Below, in pieces: positions 20,419 through 29,581 of a stretch of DNA of 64,000 bases. The notes under the pieces were generated by a model, which saw only the letters and a program-made list of their open reading frames with translations, did not search any database and had not been told where the DNA came from. The position numbers were made by a program, and so were the translations under genes. Source of the stretch: Pseudomonadales bacterium (lineage in GTDB: Bacteria; Pseudomonadota; Gammaproteobacteria; Pseudomonadales; Azotimanducaceae). How positions within the stretch are numbered: position 1 is the stretch's first letter; each line of letters starts with the position of its first letter. The DNA is taken from assembly GCA_029251375.1 (NCBI GenBank), contig JAQXDL010000049.1, positions 310,001 through 374,000 of the forward strand. The letters run 5' to 3'.

Positions 20419-20499
20419 TGTCTCTTTTTTTATACGAATCCTCCATTTCATTATTCAATAAAGCTGTCGGTCTTGCCGTTTAGTGTCTCTATTGCACAG

Positions 20500-21375
20500 A
20501 TGATGACTCGAGTTGTCTCTCTGATAGCAGTTGCTTTTACCCTTATGCTGGCTTCGATGTTTGCATCGGATGCCAGTGCAGAAATTAGTTTGAGTGACGA
20601 TTTAGGTGAACAGGTTGTGTTGCGCAAACCCGCCACGAGAGTGATCAGCTTGGCACCGCACATAACTGAACTAATCTATTCACTAGGCGCCGAGAAACAG
20701 CTTGTAGGTACAGTTAAATATTCTGATCACCCGCCCGAAGCGTCGAGTTTGCCGCGTATCGGTGATGCCTTCTCTTTAAATATAGAATCAGTCTTAGCAC
20801 TTAAACCGGATTTGATTATTGCTTGGCATACCGGCGGCAACAATCGACCAATCGAGCGGCTGCGAAGTCTAGGTATACCTGTTTACACAAACGAGGCGAA
20901 GCGCTTGGTTGGCATCGGCAAGGCAATACGTGATTTTGCAACGATGCTTGGGATTGAACAGCGTGGTGTGGAACTGCAAAGAGAGTTTACGGCGTCTTTA
21001 GAAAAGAGCCGAGTCATCGAGCAACGCTCACCGGTGATATTCTTTCAAATTTCTGATCAAGAGCTTTATACAGTGTCATCCGAGCATCTCATTGGTCAGG
21101 CGATTAATCATTGCGGTGGGCAAAATCTGTTTAGTGATATATCGCCAAACGTGAGTCAAGTTAATCAGGAAATGATCTTAGCGAATCAACCGGATGTGAT
21201 AGTTGTGACACAACGACCGGGTAATGAATCGGCATGGGTGAAAATATGGCGAGGTTTTGACGGTACTCATTACCGTGTTGATACCATTGACCCGGATTTA
21301 ATATCACGGCCTAGTTTAAGAATGATGGATGGTATTGCGGCGATATGTAAAATCGTTAGTGCTGCGAGGCAGTAA
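20500..21375 (+). CDS. BtuF-like periplasmic cobalamin/metal-chelate binding protein
   Basis: A signal peptide (MMTRVVSLIAVAFTLMLASMFASDASA) is followed by a helical-backbone-type binding protein: RVISLAPHITELIYSLGA, VGTVKYSDHPPEA, IESVLALKPDLII. Closest in pattern to BtuF (vitamin B12) and related heme/siderophore binders. No BtuC/BtuD genes are adjacent, so it must work with a distant permease or as an orphan. A TTG at 20473 is an alternative start. A PduO-type cobalamin adenosyltransferase at 26 kb fits B12 use. No cobalamin riboswitch is visible upstream. Confidence 0.82.
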   Translation: MMTRVVSLIAVAFTLMLASMFASDASAEISLSDDLGEQVVLRKPATRVISLAPHITELIYSLGAEKQLVGTVKYSDHPPEASSLPRIGDAFSLNIESVLALKPDLIIAWHTGGNNRPIERLRSLGIPVYTNEAKRLVGIGKAIRDFATMLGIEQRGVELQREFTASLEKSRVIEQRSPVIFFQISDQELYTVSSEHLIGQAINHCGGQNLFSDISPNVSQVNQEMILANQPDVIVVTQRPGNESAWVKIWRGFDGTHYRVDTIDPDLISRPSLRMMDGIAAICKIVSAARQ

Positions 21376-21435
21376 TAGTGTTGTTTTGTTTTTACGCCTT
21401 TTTATAGTGCGTAAACAAACGCAAATAGATTTACA

Positions 21436-21447
21436 TTGTGGACACAA
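21436..21447. promoter_or_regulatory. Short palindrome upstream of aceE, candidate operator
   Basis: TTGTG-GA-CACAA lies 67-78 bases before the aceE start. A PdhR-like regulator binding here is possible, but the half sites do not match the ATTGGT consensus well. Confidence 0.25.
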
Positions 21448-21513
21448 ATAAGCGTTCCTGCGCTAGAATTAGCCAACGTTACATTCGTATCGAATGGATG
21501 AGAGGAGTCAAAC

Positions 21514-24180
21514 ATGGCAAAGGACAGTCAGACAGATTTAGATCCAGATGAAACGCTGGAGTGGGTCGAATCCATCACCGCCATTATTGAACATGAGGGT
21601 GTAAAGCGCGCTCAATACTTGCTAGAAAGGCTTTCTGCAAAGGTGACAGAGACTGGCGCTCAACTACCCTACGCGATTAATACGCCTTATCGAAACACGA
21701 TACCCGTTGAAAACGAATCGAGGATGCCTGGCGATTTATTTATGGAGCGTGGTTTGCGTTCTTTAATACGCTGGAATGCGATGGCAATGGTTATGCGCGC
21801 TAATTTGAAAGACGGCACACTCGGTGGGCACATTTCGAGTTTTCAATCTAGTGCAACCTTGTATGACGTCGGCTTCAACTATTTTTTTAGAGCGCGAACA
21901 GAAAATCATCAAGGCGACCTTGTTTATATTCAAGGCCATACCGCGCCGGGCATTTACGCGCGCTCATATCTTGAGGGTCGAATTTCTGAGGACCAGTTAG
22001 ATAAGTTTCGGCAAGAGGTTGACGGTGATGGGCTTTCGTCTTATCCGCATCCTTGGTTGATGCCAGATTATTGGCAATTTCCGACCGTTTCAATGGGGTT
22101 GGGACCCTTGCAGGCGATCTATCAAGCACGGGTCATGAAATATCTGGATCATCGAGAGCTTGTTGACGCCAAAGATAGAAAGGTTTGGTGTTTTGTTGGA
22201 GATGGTGAAATGGATGAGCCTGAATCTCAGGGTGCAATTTCATTGGCTGGACGAGAAAAATTAGACAACTTAATATTTGTCATCAATTGTAACCTTCAGA
22301 GACTCGATGGACCTGTTAGAGGTAACGGCAAGATCATACAAGAGCTTGAGGGAAGTTTTCGAGGAGCTGGTTGGAATGTTATCAAGGTCGTTTGGGGTCG
22401 AATGTGGGATCCGTTATTTGAAAAAGATAAGCACGGCATCATGCAAAAAAGAATGGACGAAGCGCTCGACGGTGATTATCAATCCTACAAAAGTCGTGAT
22501 GGTGCGTTCACCCGTGAGCATTTTTTTGGTAAGTACCCTGAGTTACTGAAAATGGTTGAGGGTCTAACCGATGAGGATATCTATCGCCTCAATCGAGGCG
22601 GTCATGACCCCTATAAGGTCTATGCGGCCTACGCCGCCGCTGCAAGTCACAAGGGGCAGCCGACCGTTATTTTAGCAAAGACCGTCAAAGGCTATGGTAT
22701 GGGTCTGGCCGGAGAAGCGCAGAACATTACACATAGCGTCAAGAAATTGGACCTTGCGGAATTGAAAGAGTTTAGAGATCGTTTTGATATTCCATTACCT
22801 GATTCCGAACTTGAGGCTGTGCCCTATTATCGACCGCCTGAAGACAGCCCGGAGATGCGCTATCTTAAAGAACGTCGCGAAGCGCTAGGAGGTTCGTTTC
22901 CAACCCGGCAAGCAAATTTTACTGCATTGAAGGTTCCTCAGTTACAGATTTTTGACAATGTTTTAAAAGGCACGGGCAATCGAGAAATATCTACGACCAT
23001 GGCGTTTGTGCGAATACTTTCAGCAATCATCAAAGACAAAGAGATTGGTAATCGAGTTGTGCCAATTGTGCCGGATGAAGCGCGAACGTTTGGTATGGAG
23101 GGCATGTTCCGGCAGTTAGGTATCTATTCGAGCGTCGGCCAATTGTATGAGCCCACAGATGCGGGACAGATTATGTATTACCGAGAAGACCAAAAGGGTC
23201 AGGTAATGGAAGAGGGCATTAACGAAGGTGGAGCCTTTGCAGCATGGTTAGCTGCAGCAACAAGTTACTCTAACAATGATTGTCCGTTGGTGCCTTTCTA
23301 TGTGTTCTATTCGATGTTTGGTTTTCAGCGGGTCGGCGACCTTTCCTGGGCGGCGGGTGACCTTCAAGCGAGGGGGTTTCTGATTGGTGGTACTTCCGGT
23401 CGTACAACCCTCAATGGTGAAGGATTACAGCATCAAGATGGTCATAGTCATATCCTAGCGGGCACCATCCCTAATTGTGTGACCTATGATCCAACCTACG
23501 CATACGAACTGGCCATCATCATTCAAAACGGTTTAGAAGAAATGTATGTCAAGAAGATTGCAAAATACTATTACGTGACCGTCATGAACGAGAATTATGT
23601 CCAGCCGGTAATGCCTAAAGGCTGTGAAGAAGGTGTCATTCGCGGCATGTACTTACTTAAGAAAAATAGCAAAAAAGCCAGTAAGAAGGTGGTTCAATTG
23701 ATGGGTTCCGGCACGATATTGCGCGAGGTAATAGCGGCTGCAGAGATTCTGAAAGCTGATTTTGGGGTTGAGTCGGACATCTGGAGTGTCACAAGTTTTA
23801 ATGAGCTAAGAAAAGACGGCTTGGCGACGAGACGCTGGAACTTACTTCACCCGCAGGAGACATCGAGGGTCAGTTACGTGAATGATTGTCTAGCTAAAAC
23901 GGTTGGCCCAGTTATCGCTTCAACGGACTACATGAAGAGTTATGCGGATCAAATAAGAGATTTTGTGCCAAGGCGTTATGCCGTCTTGGGAACCGATGGT
24001 TTCGGACGCAGTGACACGCGGCAGCGACTAAGGGAGTTCTTTGAAGTGGATCGTCACTTTATCGCCTTAGCAGCACTTTCTGCGTTGGCGGAAGAAAATA
24101 TCATTGAGACTAAAATTGTTTCGCAAGCCATTGAGCGATTTGGGATCAATCCTGACAAGCTTGATCCTGCCAACTCCTAG
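21514..24180 (+). CDS. aceE: Pyruvate dehydrogenase E1 component (homodimeric)
   Basis: E1 decarboxylates pyruvate with thiamine diphosphate and passes the acetyl group to the E2 lipoyl arm. At 888 residues it is the single-chain gammaproteobacterial type. Visible: the GHISSFQSSATLYD N-terminal region, GDGEMDEPES with the ThDP GDG...N motif completed by NCNLQRLDG, and KTVKGYGMG. The C-terminal half includes VPDEARTFGMEGMFRQ. A clear GAGGAG Shine-Dalgarno precedes the ATG. aceF follows six bases later, so the two form an operon. Confidence 0.98.
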   Translation: MAKDSQTDLDPDETLEWVESITAIIEHEGVKRAQYLLERLSAKVTETGAQLPYAINTPYRNTIPVENESRMPGDLFMERGLRSLIRWNAMAMVMRANLKDGTLGGHISSFQSSATLYDVGFNYFFRARTENHQGDLVYIQGHTAPGIYARSYLEGRISEDQLDKFRQEVDGDGLSSYPHPWLMPDYWQFPTVSMGLGPLQAIYQARVMKYLDHRELVDAKDRKVWCFVGDGEMDEPESQGAISLAGREKLDNLIFVINCNLQRLDGPVRGNGKIIQELEGSFRGAGWNVIKVVWGRMWDPLFEKDKHGIMQKRMDEALDGDYQSYKSRDGAFTREHFFGKYPELLKMVEGLTDEDIYRLNRGGHDPYKVYAAYAAAASHKGQPTVILAKTVKGYGMGLAGEAQNITHSVKKLDLAELKEFRDRFDIPLPDSELEAVPYYRPPEDSPEMRYLKERREALGGSFPTRQANFTALKVPQLQIFDNVLKGTGNREISTTMAFVRILSAIIKDKEIGNRVVPIVPDEARTFGMEGMFRQLGIYSSVGQLYEPTDAGQIMYYREDQKGQVMEEGINEGGAFAAWLAAATSYSNNDCPLVPFYVFYSMFGFQRVGDLSWAAGDLQARGFLIGGTSGRTTLNGEGLQHQDGHSHILAGTIPNCVTYDPTYAYELAIIIQNGLEEMYVKKIAKYYYVTVMNENYVQPVMPKGCEEGVIRGMYLLKKNSKKASKKVVQLMGSGTILREVIAAAEILKADFGVESDIWSVTSFNELRKDGLATRRWNLLHPQETSRVSYVNDCLAKTVGPVIASTDYMKSYADQIRDFVPRRYAVLGTDGFGRSDTRQRLREFFEVDRHFIALAALSALAEENIIETKIVSQAIERFGINPDKLDPANS

Positions 24181-24186
24181 GGGCTG

Positions 24187-25911
24187 ATGATGATAAAACA
24201 GATTCTCGTTCCAGATGTGGGTGAAGCTGAAGATGTCGAAGTGATTGAGGTGCTGGTCTTGGTAGGGGACTCAATCAATGCCGATGACTCGTTAGTTGTG
24301 CTTGAGTCTGATAAAGCAAGTATGGAAATTCCATCGCCGATGGCAGGCGTTGTCAAATCTATCGCAGTGAAGGAAGGTGACACGGTCGACGAAGGTAGCT
24401 TGATTCTTGAGTTGGATACAGCGACAACGTTGCAAACAAAGTCCAATTCGGGTGATAGCATTGTAAATAGTGCCGAAATTGAAGCACCAAAACCTGCAGC
24501 AGTATCTGTGTCCGTTGAAAAAATAGTAGATGACGCGACTGCTTCGACTAATTTAGAAGTTAATACGCAGGAGACAGTAGAACAGGCCGCGCAAGAGTCT
24601 GTTGAGATAGACATTGTTGTGCCTGATGTTGGTGAAGCAGACGAAGTGGTGTTGACCGAATACCTTGTTGCCGCCGGTGATCAGGTGAACATTGATGATT
24701 CCCTCGTTGTACTTGAATCTGATAAAGCCAGTATGGAAATACCCTCACCTAATGCGGGTACTGTTGCTGCTTTGAAGGTGGAAGTCGGTTTAGAGGTTAA
24801 ACCAGGTGACGCACTACTGAGTTTGATTGTCGAACCTGCTGATGCTGTTGCTGCAGAGCCTTCAGCTGCCCTAGATACAGAGCCCTCAGCTGCTCTAGAT
24901 ACAGAGCCCTCAGCTGCTCTCAATTCAGAACCCTTAGCTGCTCTTGTTAAAGAGCCCGCAGCCACTCAGCAGGAGCAAACGACTTCAGCGGAGCAAATAA
25001 CAGCGGCCAATGTCTATGCCGGGCCTGCGGTGCGAAAAATGGCTCGCCAATTTGGTGTTCCGCTAGGCTTGATAAAAGGAACTGGTCGAAAGGGGCGAAT
25101 ACTTAAAGAAGACGTTCAGTCTTATGTAAAGAAACAATTAGCTAAGCCAGCAGCTGATAGCGCCACCGCAGGCTCAGGTATTCCCCCAATTCCCGGTATC
25201 GATTTTAGCAAGTTTGGCGAGACTGAACTCAGCCCCATGTCACGGATTAAGCAGGCGACAGCTAAGAATCTGCATCGAAGTTGGCTGAATGTTCCGCACG
25301 TTACCCAATTTGATGAGGCTGATATTACCGAGCTCGAAATATTTCGTAAGACTCAAAATACGCAGCTTGCTAAGTCTGGACAGAAGCTTACGCCTTTGGC
25401 TTTTATGGTTGCTGCATGTGTCAGCGCGTTGAAAATATTTCCGCAGTTCAACGCGTCGTTAGAAGCTGACTATAAAAATCTAATTTTGAAAAAATATTAC
25501 AACATCGGTGTTGCTGTCGAAACACCGGAGGGCCTTGTTGTACCGGTCATAAAAAATGCGGATAAAAAAGGTATAGTTGAATTGGCGGCGGAAACCGCGA
25601 CATTGGCACAGCAAGCGCGGGACAAGAAATTACCTATGGATTCGATGCTAGGCGCTTCTTTCACGATTTCGAGTCTAGGTGGTATTGGTGGCACCAAATT
25701 TACGCCGATAGTGAACGCCCCTGAAGTCGCGATACTGGGTGTTTCCAAATCTAAAATGTCGCCGGTCTGGAATGGAGAGGTCTTTGAGCCTCGAATGATG
25801 CTGCCGCTATCGTTGTCTTATGACCATCGCGCAATCGATGGTGCAGAAGCGGCTAGGTTTACAAATTACCTATCAGCGGTTTTAGCAGATTTGCGTCGTA
25901 TTCTGTTGTAG
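24187..25911 (+). CDS. aceF: Pyruvate dehydrogenase E2, dihydrolipoyllysine acetyltransferase
   Basis: E2 core enzyme with two N-terminal lipoyl domains (about 1-80 and 140-215), each with the ESDKASMEIPSP lipoyl-lysine motif. Then follow an Ala/Pro/Glu linker, an E1/E3-binding domain (AGPAVRKMARQFGV, about 277-312) and the catalytic domain ending in SYDHRAIDGAEAARF, with the active His. E. coli has three lipoyl domains; two is common elsewhere. The linker after lipoyl domain 2 consists of 24-base tandem repeats. No lpd (E3) follows; it must be elsewhere. Confidence 0.97.
   Translation: MMIKQILVPDVGEAEDVEVIEVLVLVGDSINADDSLVVLESDKASMEIPSPMAGVVKSIAVKEGDTVDEGSLILELDTATTLQTKSNSGDSIVNSAEIEAPKPAAVSVSVEKIVDDATASTNLEVNTQETVEQAAQESVEIDIVVPDVGEADEVVLTEYLVAAGDQVNIDDSLVVLESDKASMEIPSPNAGTVAALKVEVGLEVKPGDALLSLIVEPADAVAAEPSAALDTEPSAALDTEPSAALNSEPLAALVKEPAATQQEQTTSAEQITAANVYAGPAVRKMARQFGVPLGLIKGTGRKGRILKEDVQSYVKKQLAKPAADSATAGSGIPPIPGIDFSKFGETELSPMSRIKQATAKNLHRSWLNVPHVTQFDEADITELEIFRKTQNTQLAKSGQKLTPLAFMVAACVSALKIFPQFNASLEADYKNLILKKYYNIGVAVETPEGLVVPVIKNADKKGIVELAAETATLAQQARDKKLPMDSMLGASFTISSLGGIGGTKFTPIVNAPEVAILGVSKSKMSPVWNGEVFEPRMMLPLSLSYDHRAIDGAEAARFTNYLSAVLADLRRILL
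24856..24969 (+). repeat. 24-base in-frame tandem repeat in the aceF linker
   Basis: Four good copies and a partial fifth of a 24-base unit encode EPSAALDT, EPSAALDT, EPSAALNS, EPLAALVK and EPAATQ. Copies 1 and 2 differ at only two bases, suggesting recent duplication. It lengthens the flexible swinging-arm linker. Confidence 0.9.
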
Positions 25912-25922
25912 AGGTTTTGCAT

Positions 25923-25950
25923 AGGGCTTTGCTAGCGCGCTAGCCCTTTT
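25923..25950. terminator. Shared hairpin between convergent aceF and adenosyltransferase genes
   Basis: AGGGCT (25923-25928) pairs with AGCCCT (25942-25947), followed by TTTT on the plus strand. The loop contains the 14-base palindrome GCTAGCGCGCTAGC. It overlaps the minus-strand stop codon and probably ends aceF transcription. Confidence 0.65.
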
Positions 25951-26503
25951 CCCATAGTATCTCGGGTATGTTGAGAGCATCAGCGGTGTATCTAGCGGCA
26001 ACAAAAAGGTAGTCAGAAAAGCGATTTAAGAGCTTTAAACCTTCCGAGTTGACCTCATCGTCGTGTCCCAGCGAAATAAGATCTCGTTCGGCCCGCCGAC
26101 ACACGCTGCGGACAATATGAAACTGCGCGATTAAACGGTTTCCACCTGGCATGATAAAGTTTTCCAACGGTGCCAGGTCAGCGTTGAGGTCGTCCAATGC
26201 ATTTTCAATTTGAACGATATGAACGTCAGTAATGATTTTGAAACCAGGAATGGAAACTTCGCCACCAAGATCAAACAATCGATGCTGACAACGTCGGAGA
26301 AATTCTACCATGTGCATTAGCTGACTCACTTGGTCGTTCACGAGTAGCTCTTCGATCAATAAACCCAGCTGGCTATTGGTTTCGTCAATCGAGCCCATGG
26401 CGTGCACGCGGGCGTGATCTTTCGGTAATCTGGAGCCGTCGCCGAGTCCTGTGTCACCCTTGTCGCCGGTGCGTGTATAGATTTTGCTGAGTCTCTTGCC
26501 CAA
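25940..26503 (-). CDS. PduO-type ATP:cob(I)alamin adenosyltransferase
   Basis: Makes adenosylcobalamin from cob(I)alamin and ATP. The N-terminal ATP motif (KIYTRTGDKGDTGLGDGSR), the AMGSIDETNSQLG helix, and the C-terminal VRSVCRRAERDL and LNRFSDYLFVAAR are all family signatures. Length 187 is normal. It is eleven bases upstream of nothing but its own divergent neighbour's stop, and is co-directional with the GGDEF gene upstream. It implies that at least one adenosylcobalamin enzyme exists in the cell. Confidence 0.94.
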   Translation of the reverse strand: MGKRLSKIYTRTGDKGDTGLGDGSRLPKDHARVHAMGSIDETNSQLGLLIEELLVNDQVSQLMHMVEFLRRCQHRLFDLGGEVSIPGFKIITDVHIVQIENALDDLNADLAPLENFIMPGGNRLIAQFHIVRSVCRRAERDLISLGHDDEVNSEGLKLLNRFSDYLFVAARYTADALNIPEILWEKG

Positions 26504-26514
26504 AAAAATTGTCC

Positions 26515-27486
26515 TTAGGTTTCCAGTGGAGTCAGATAATGTACTTCGATGGCGTTTTTTTGAAATGCGACATCAATATTTTGCGTTGCCCACATAATCA
26601 TGGTTTCTGGATTAGGTGGACCGTTATCAGCATGACTCGCACATATACTCATAGCAATGTCAGCTTCCAAGAAACCGGCGGCAGTCTTGTAACTCTTCAA
26701 ACGGACACCATCGTAGATACGCTGGTAGCAGTCAGCCGTGCAGTTTTCGATAGCAGGTTGGACCAGTACAAGCGCAAAAATGCCGGGTTCAAAATAGGTG
26801 ACGATATCCATCGGTCTGACCAAGTGCTCGATCTTACGTGCGATTTCTATGATCAGATCATCGCCGATTTTCTGGGCATATTGATCAATGACTGATTGAT
26901 GGTTTTGGACTGAGATCAACAGAAAACAGGCAGCTCCGCCGCGGGATTCTATTTGTTTGATGCTGTCTTTTAGGCGTTGCTCAGCAAAGCGTCTATTTCC
27001 AAGGCCGGTGAGAGGGTCGAGCAGTTGGCCTTTTTGCAGAATCAAATTACTTCTTGTTAACTCAGTATTAAGTTTTTTTAGACCACTTATTTGTGATGAT
27101 AGCCTCATACCGGTCGCCAGCAGGCGAGGGAGATGAGTAAATCCAAAAGCAATAGCTTCTACCTCATTTGAGGACATGCTGGTTTGAGGGGCCGATAGGG
27201 CTGTTTCACCGTTAACATTTAGTACGATGATGTAAGAGAAGTGACCAGACTCGGTTTCGATGTCCCGAATCATTTCTGCAGCCTCAATGCCGCCCAAATC
27301 ATCCGTTTCGGACTCAATAATCACTACATCGGCCGGTGTTTGTTCCAGCTGCTGAACAGCATCCACGGCGCTATTGAAAATGCGAGTGTTGGGATAACTC
27401 GCAGCAATATCTATCAGGGCAGCATCCTGCGTCTGGCTTTGCTTGATAATGACTACATGGCTATCTGTCATGGCTGCTTTTTTCAT
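26515..27486 (-). CDS. Receiver-like plus degenerate GGDEF-domain protein
   Basis: The N-terminal part (about 10-130) resembles a response-regulator receiver (VVIIESETDDLGGIEAAEMI) without a clear phospho-acceptor setting. The C-terminal half is a GGDEF fold starting with the typical DPLTGLGNRRFAEQRL (about 163). However, the GGDEF active-site hairpin reads YFEPGIFALVL, so the catalytic acidic residues are lost. It is probably not a diguanylate cyclase; a binding or scaffold role is inferred. The start may be the sixth residue (MTDSHVV). It precedes the adenosyltransferase by 11 bases on the same strand. Confidence 0.82.
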   Translation of the reverse strand: MKKAAMTDSHVVIIKQSQTQDAALIDIAASYPNTRIFNSAVDAVQQLEQTPADVVIIESETDDLGGIEAAEMIRDIETESGHFSYIIVLNVNGETALSAPQTSMSSNEVEAIAFGFTHLPRLLATGMRLSSQISGLKKLNTELTRSNLILQKGQLLDPLTGLGNRRFAEQRLKDSIKQIESRGGAACFLLISVQNHQSVIDQYAQKIGDDLIIEIARKIEHLVRPMDIVTYFEPGIFALVLVQPAIENCTADCYQRIYDGVRLKSYKTAAGFLEADIAMSICASHADNGPPNPETMIMWATQNIDVAFQKNAIEVHYLTPLET

Positions 27487-27631
27487 AATGCGGAATTGAT
27501 CGCCTATTCGACCGTGTTTCGATGGTTAGCAATGTAAGCGCCTGACGCCTTTAGCGTGGTTATTGGTTGGCTTAGTTCTGATATGCTGCCACATGATAAA
27601 TTGATTGTAGATAAATTGGGGTTAAATAGAC

Positions 27632-28114
27632 ATGCCATCTTTCGATACTGTTTCAGAAGTAGATCTAGCTGAATTGAACAACGCGGTTGATCAAGCGAAG
27701 CGAGAGTTAAGTACCCGGTTTGATTTTCGTGGCGTTGATGCGAACTTCGAGCGCCGAGAAAATGAAGTCGATATTGTCGCCGAAGCAGATATGCAGCTTG
27801 ATCAGTTGATCGATATGCTCAGATCTAAGTTAGTAAACCGCTCTATCGATCCCCAAGTCATGGAAATTAAAGACCCTGTCCATCGTGGCAAGCTGCTATA
27901 TCAAACGGTAGTAATTAGGGAAGGTATCGACGCAGATCTGGCACGTAAAATTGTTAAAATGATTAAAGATAAAAAGCTAAAGGTGCAAGCTGCGATTCAG
28001 GGTGAAAAGGTGCGTGTGACGGGTAAAAAGCGAGATGATTTGCAGGGTGTAATGGCAATGCTAAAGGAAAGTGATATTGACATGCCTTTGCAGTTCACGA
28101 ATTTTCGAGACTGA
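27632..28114 (+). CDS. yajQ: YajQ-family nucleotide-binding protein
   Basis: A 160-residue protein with the family start [22 protein letters not shown], the TRFDFRG motif and the late [20 protein letters not shown]. The family has two RRM-like folds; some members bind cyclic di-GMP and act with regulators, as in Xanthomonas. Here it lies beside the degenerate GGDEF gene (divergent), which may be coincidental. Family assignment is firm; ligand unproven. Confidence 0.95.
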   Translation: MPSFDTVSEVDLAELNNAVDQAKRELSTRFDFRGVDANFERRENEVDIVAEADMQLDQLIDMLRSKLVNRSIDPQVMEIKDPVHRGKLLYQTVVIREGIDADLARKIVKMIKDKKLKVQAAIQGEKVRVTGKKRDDLQGVMAMLKESDIDMPLQFTNFRD

Positions 28115-28242
28115 TTTTACGAAGTGTACATATGTTTCCATTTCCTCGAGTGACGCCACTGTGCATGCATTGATAGGTGATGCCATGCATAGAGCAGGAT
28201 ATTGAAGCTGGAACCCACTGATAGGGATCGAATGAACGTAAC

Positions 28243-29556
28243 ATGACATCAGAAGCGCCAAACAAAACATGGTCGGAAGTGATTTCCGTCTACTCCAAAC
28301 CAAAGGTCATTGCGATGCTGTTTCTTGGTTTCTCCGGTGGCTTGCCTTTTCTACTTGTGTTTTCGACGTTAACTGCTTGGTTGCGTGATGACGGTGTTAG
28401 TCGAAGTGCGATTGGTTTTTTTGCCTGGGTAGGGATTACCTATTCAATAAAAGTGTTCTGGGCGCCAGTAGTTGATCGAGTGGCATTGCCGGGTTTGACC
28501 AAGTGGCTGGGTCAACGTCGCAGTTGGATATTTGCGGGTCAGGCCGGTATTGCCTTAGGTTTAATATTGATGTCGTTAGTGGGAAGTTCTGATCTCGTTA
28601 CTTTGTCTTTTTGTGCTTTGCTTGTCGCCTTTTCCTCTGCGACACAAGACGTTGCCATCGATGCTTATCGTATCGAAGCTGTTGATGAAGAGTTTCAAGG
28701 TGCGATGTCCGCGACCTACATCTTTGGGTATCGATTGGCGCTGTTGGCAGCAGGGGCTGGAGCATTGTATCTCGCCGAATATTTTAATTGGTCGATTGCT
28801 TATCAGATGATGGCAGGTTTGCTGCTTTTGGGCGTGATAACGGTGCTGTTGATTGATGAGCCCTTAATCAATCGAGACAATCTATTTCCAGACCAATCAC
28901 GTGGTTGGCTATCTCGTTTTATTAAGGCTGTCGTGGATCCATTTACAGAGTTTTTTTTACGAAACGGCCAGTTCGCGTTAGTGATTCTTTTGTTTATTGC
29001 TGTGTTTCGATTAAGTGATATTGCGATGGGAATAATGGCAAACCCATTCTATCTGGACATGGGATACAGTAAAACTGAGATCGCAAATGTTGCTAAAGTA
29101 TTCGGTTTTTTCATGTCGATTGCGGGTGCAGCCATTTGTGGTGTGCTAGTTGTTAAATGGGGTATATACCGCTGTCTACTGATAGGCGCAATTGCTGTGG
29201 CTTCAACAAATCTTTTGTTTGCTGGATTGTCGTTGTTAGAGCCAGAGTTGCGTTGGTTAGCGATTGTCATCAGCGCGGACAACCTAAGCGGAGGCTTCGC
29301 TGCAACGGCATTTGTAGCCTACTTATCTGGTCTCACTAATCGGGCATATACCGCGACGCAGTATGCGTTGTTCAGTTCGCTCATGACGTTACCGGGCAAA
29401 TTTATGAGTGGTTTCTCCGGATTGGTTGTCGACAGCCAAGGCTATTTCATCTTTTTTAGTGTTGCTGCATTACTTGGAATCCCTGCAATCATTCTTGTAT
29501 TGGTAATACAGCATCATTACAGCGTCGAGCGGAATTCAACGGTCACACAAGATTGA
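28243..29556 (+). CDS. ampG: AmpG-family muropeptide permease (MFS)
   Basis: AmpG imports GlcNAc-anhydro-MurNAc peptides across the inner membrane for recycling. Family features include FLGFSGGLPFLLVFSTLTAWL in the first helix, YSIKVFWAPVVDR, and the signature SATQDVAIDAYRIE around residue 130. About 12 helices are predicted. Length (437) fits AmpG without the extra two C-terminal helices of E. coli. With ampD and ampE in the same window, muropeptide recycling is well supported. Confidence 0.9.
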   Translation: MTSEAPNKTWSEVISVYSKPKVIAMLFLGFSGGLPFLLVFSTLTAWLRDDGVSRSAIGFFAWVGITYSIKVFWAPVVDRVALPGLTKWLGQRRSWIFAGQAGIALGLILMSLVGSSDLVTLSFCALLVAFSSATQDVAIDAYRIEAVDEEFQGAMSATYIFGYRLALLAAGAGALYLAEYFNWSIAYQMMAGLLLLGVITVLLIDEPLINRDNLFPDQSRGWLSRFIKAVVDPFTEFFLRNGQFALVILLFIAVFRLSDIAMGIMANPFYLDMGYSKTEIANVAKVFGFFMSIAGAAICGVLVVKWGIYRCLLIGAIAVASTNLLFAGLSLLEPELRWLAIVISADNLSGGFAATAFVAYLSGLTNRAYTATQYALFSSLMTLPGKFMSGFSGLVVDSQGYFIFFSVAALLGIPAIILVLVIQHHYSVERNSTVTQD

Positions 29557-29581
29557 ACTTTGCAGTAGAAGCTAATTTTCG

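Noticed and set aside
20419-20499. Possible cobalamin riboswitch before the BtuF-like gene
   Set aside because: The gap is too short and no B12-box-like sequence is seen.
24177-24614. Minus-strand open frame rich in Ser/Thr opposite aceF
   Set aside because: It is the antisense shadow of the lipoyl domains; low-complexity content and no Shine-Dalgarno.
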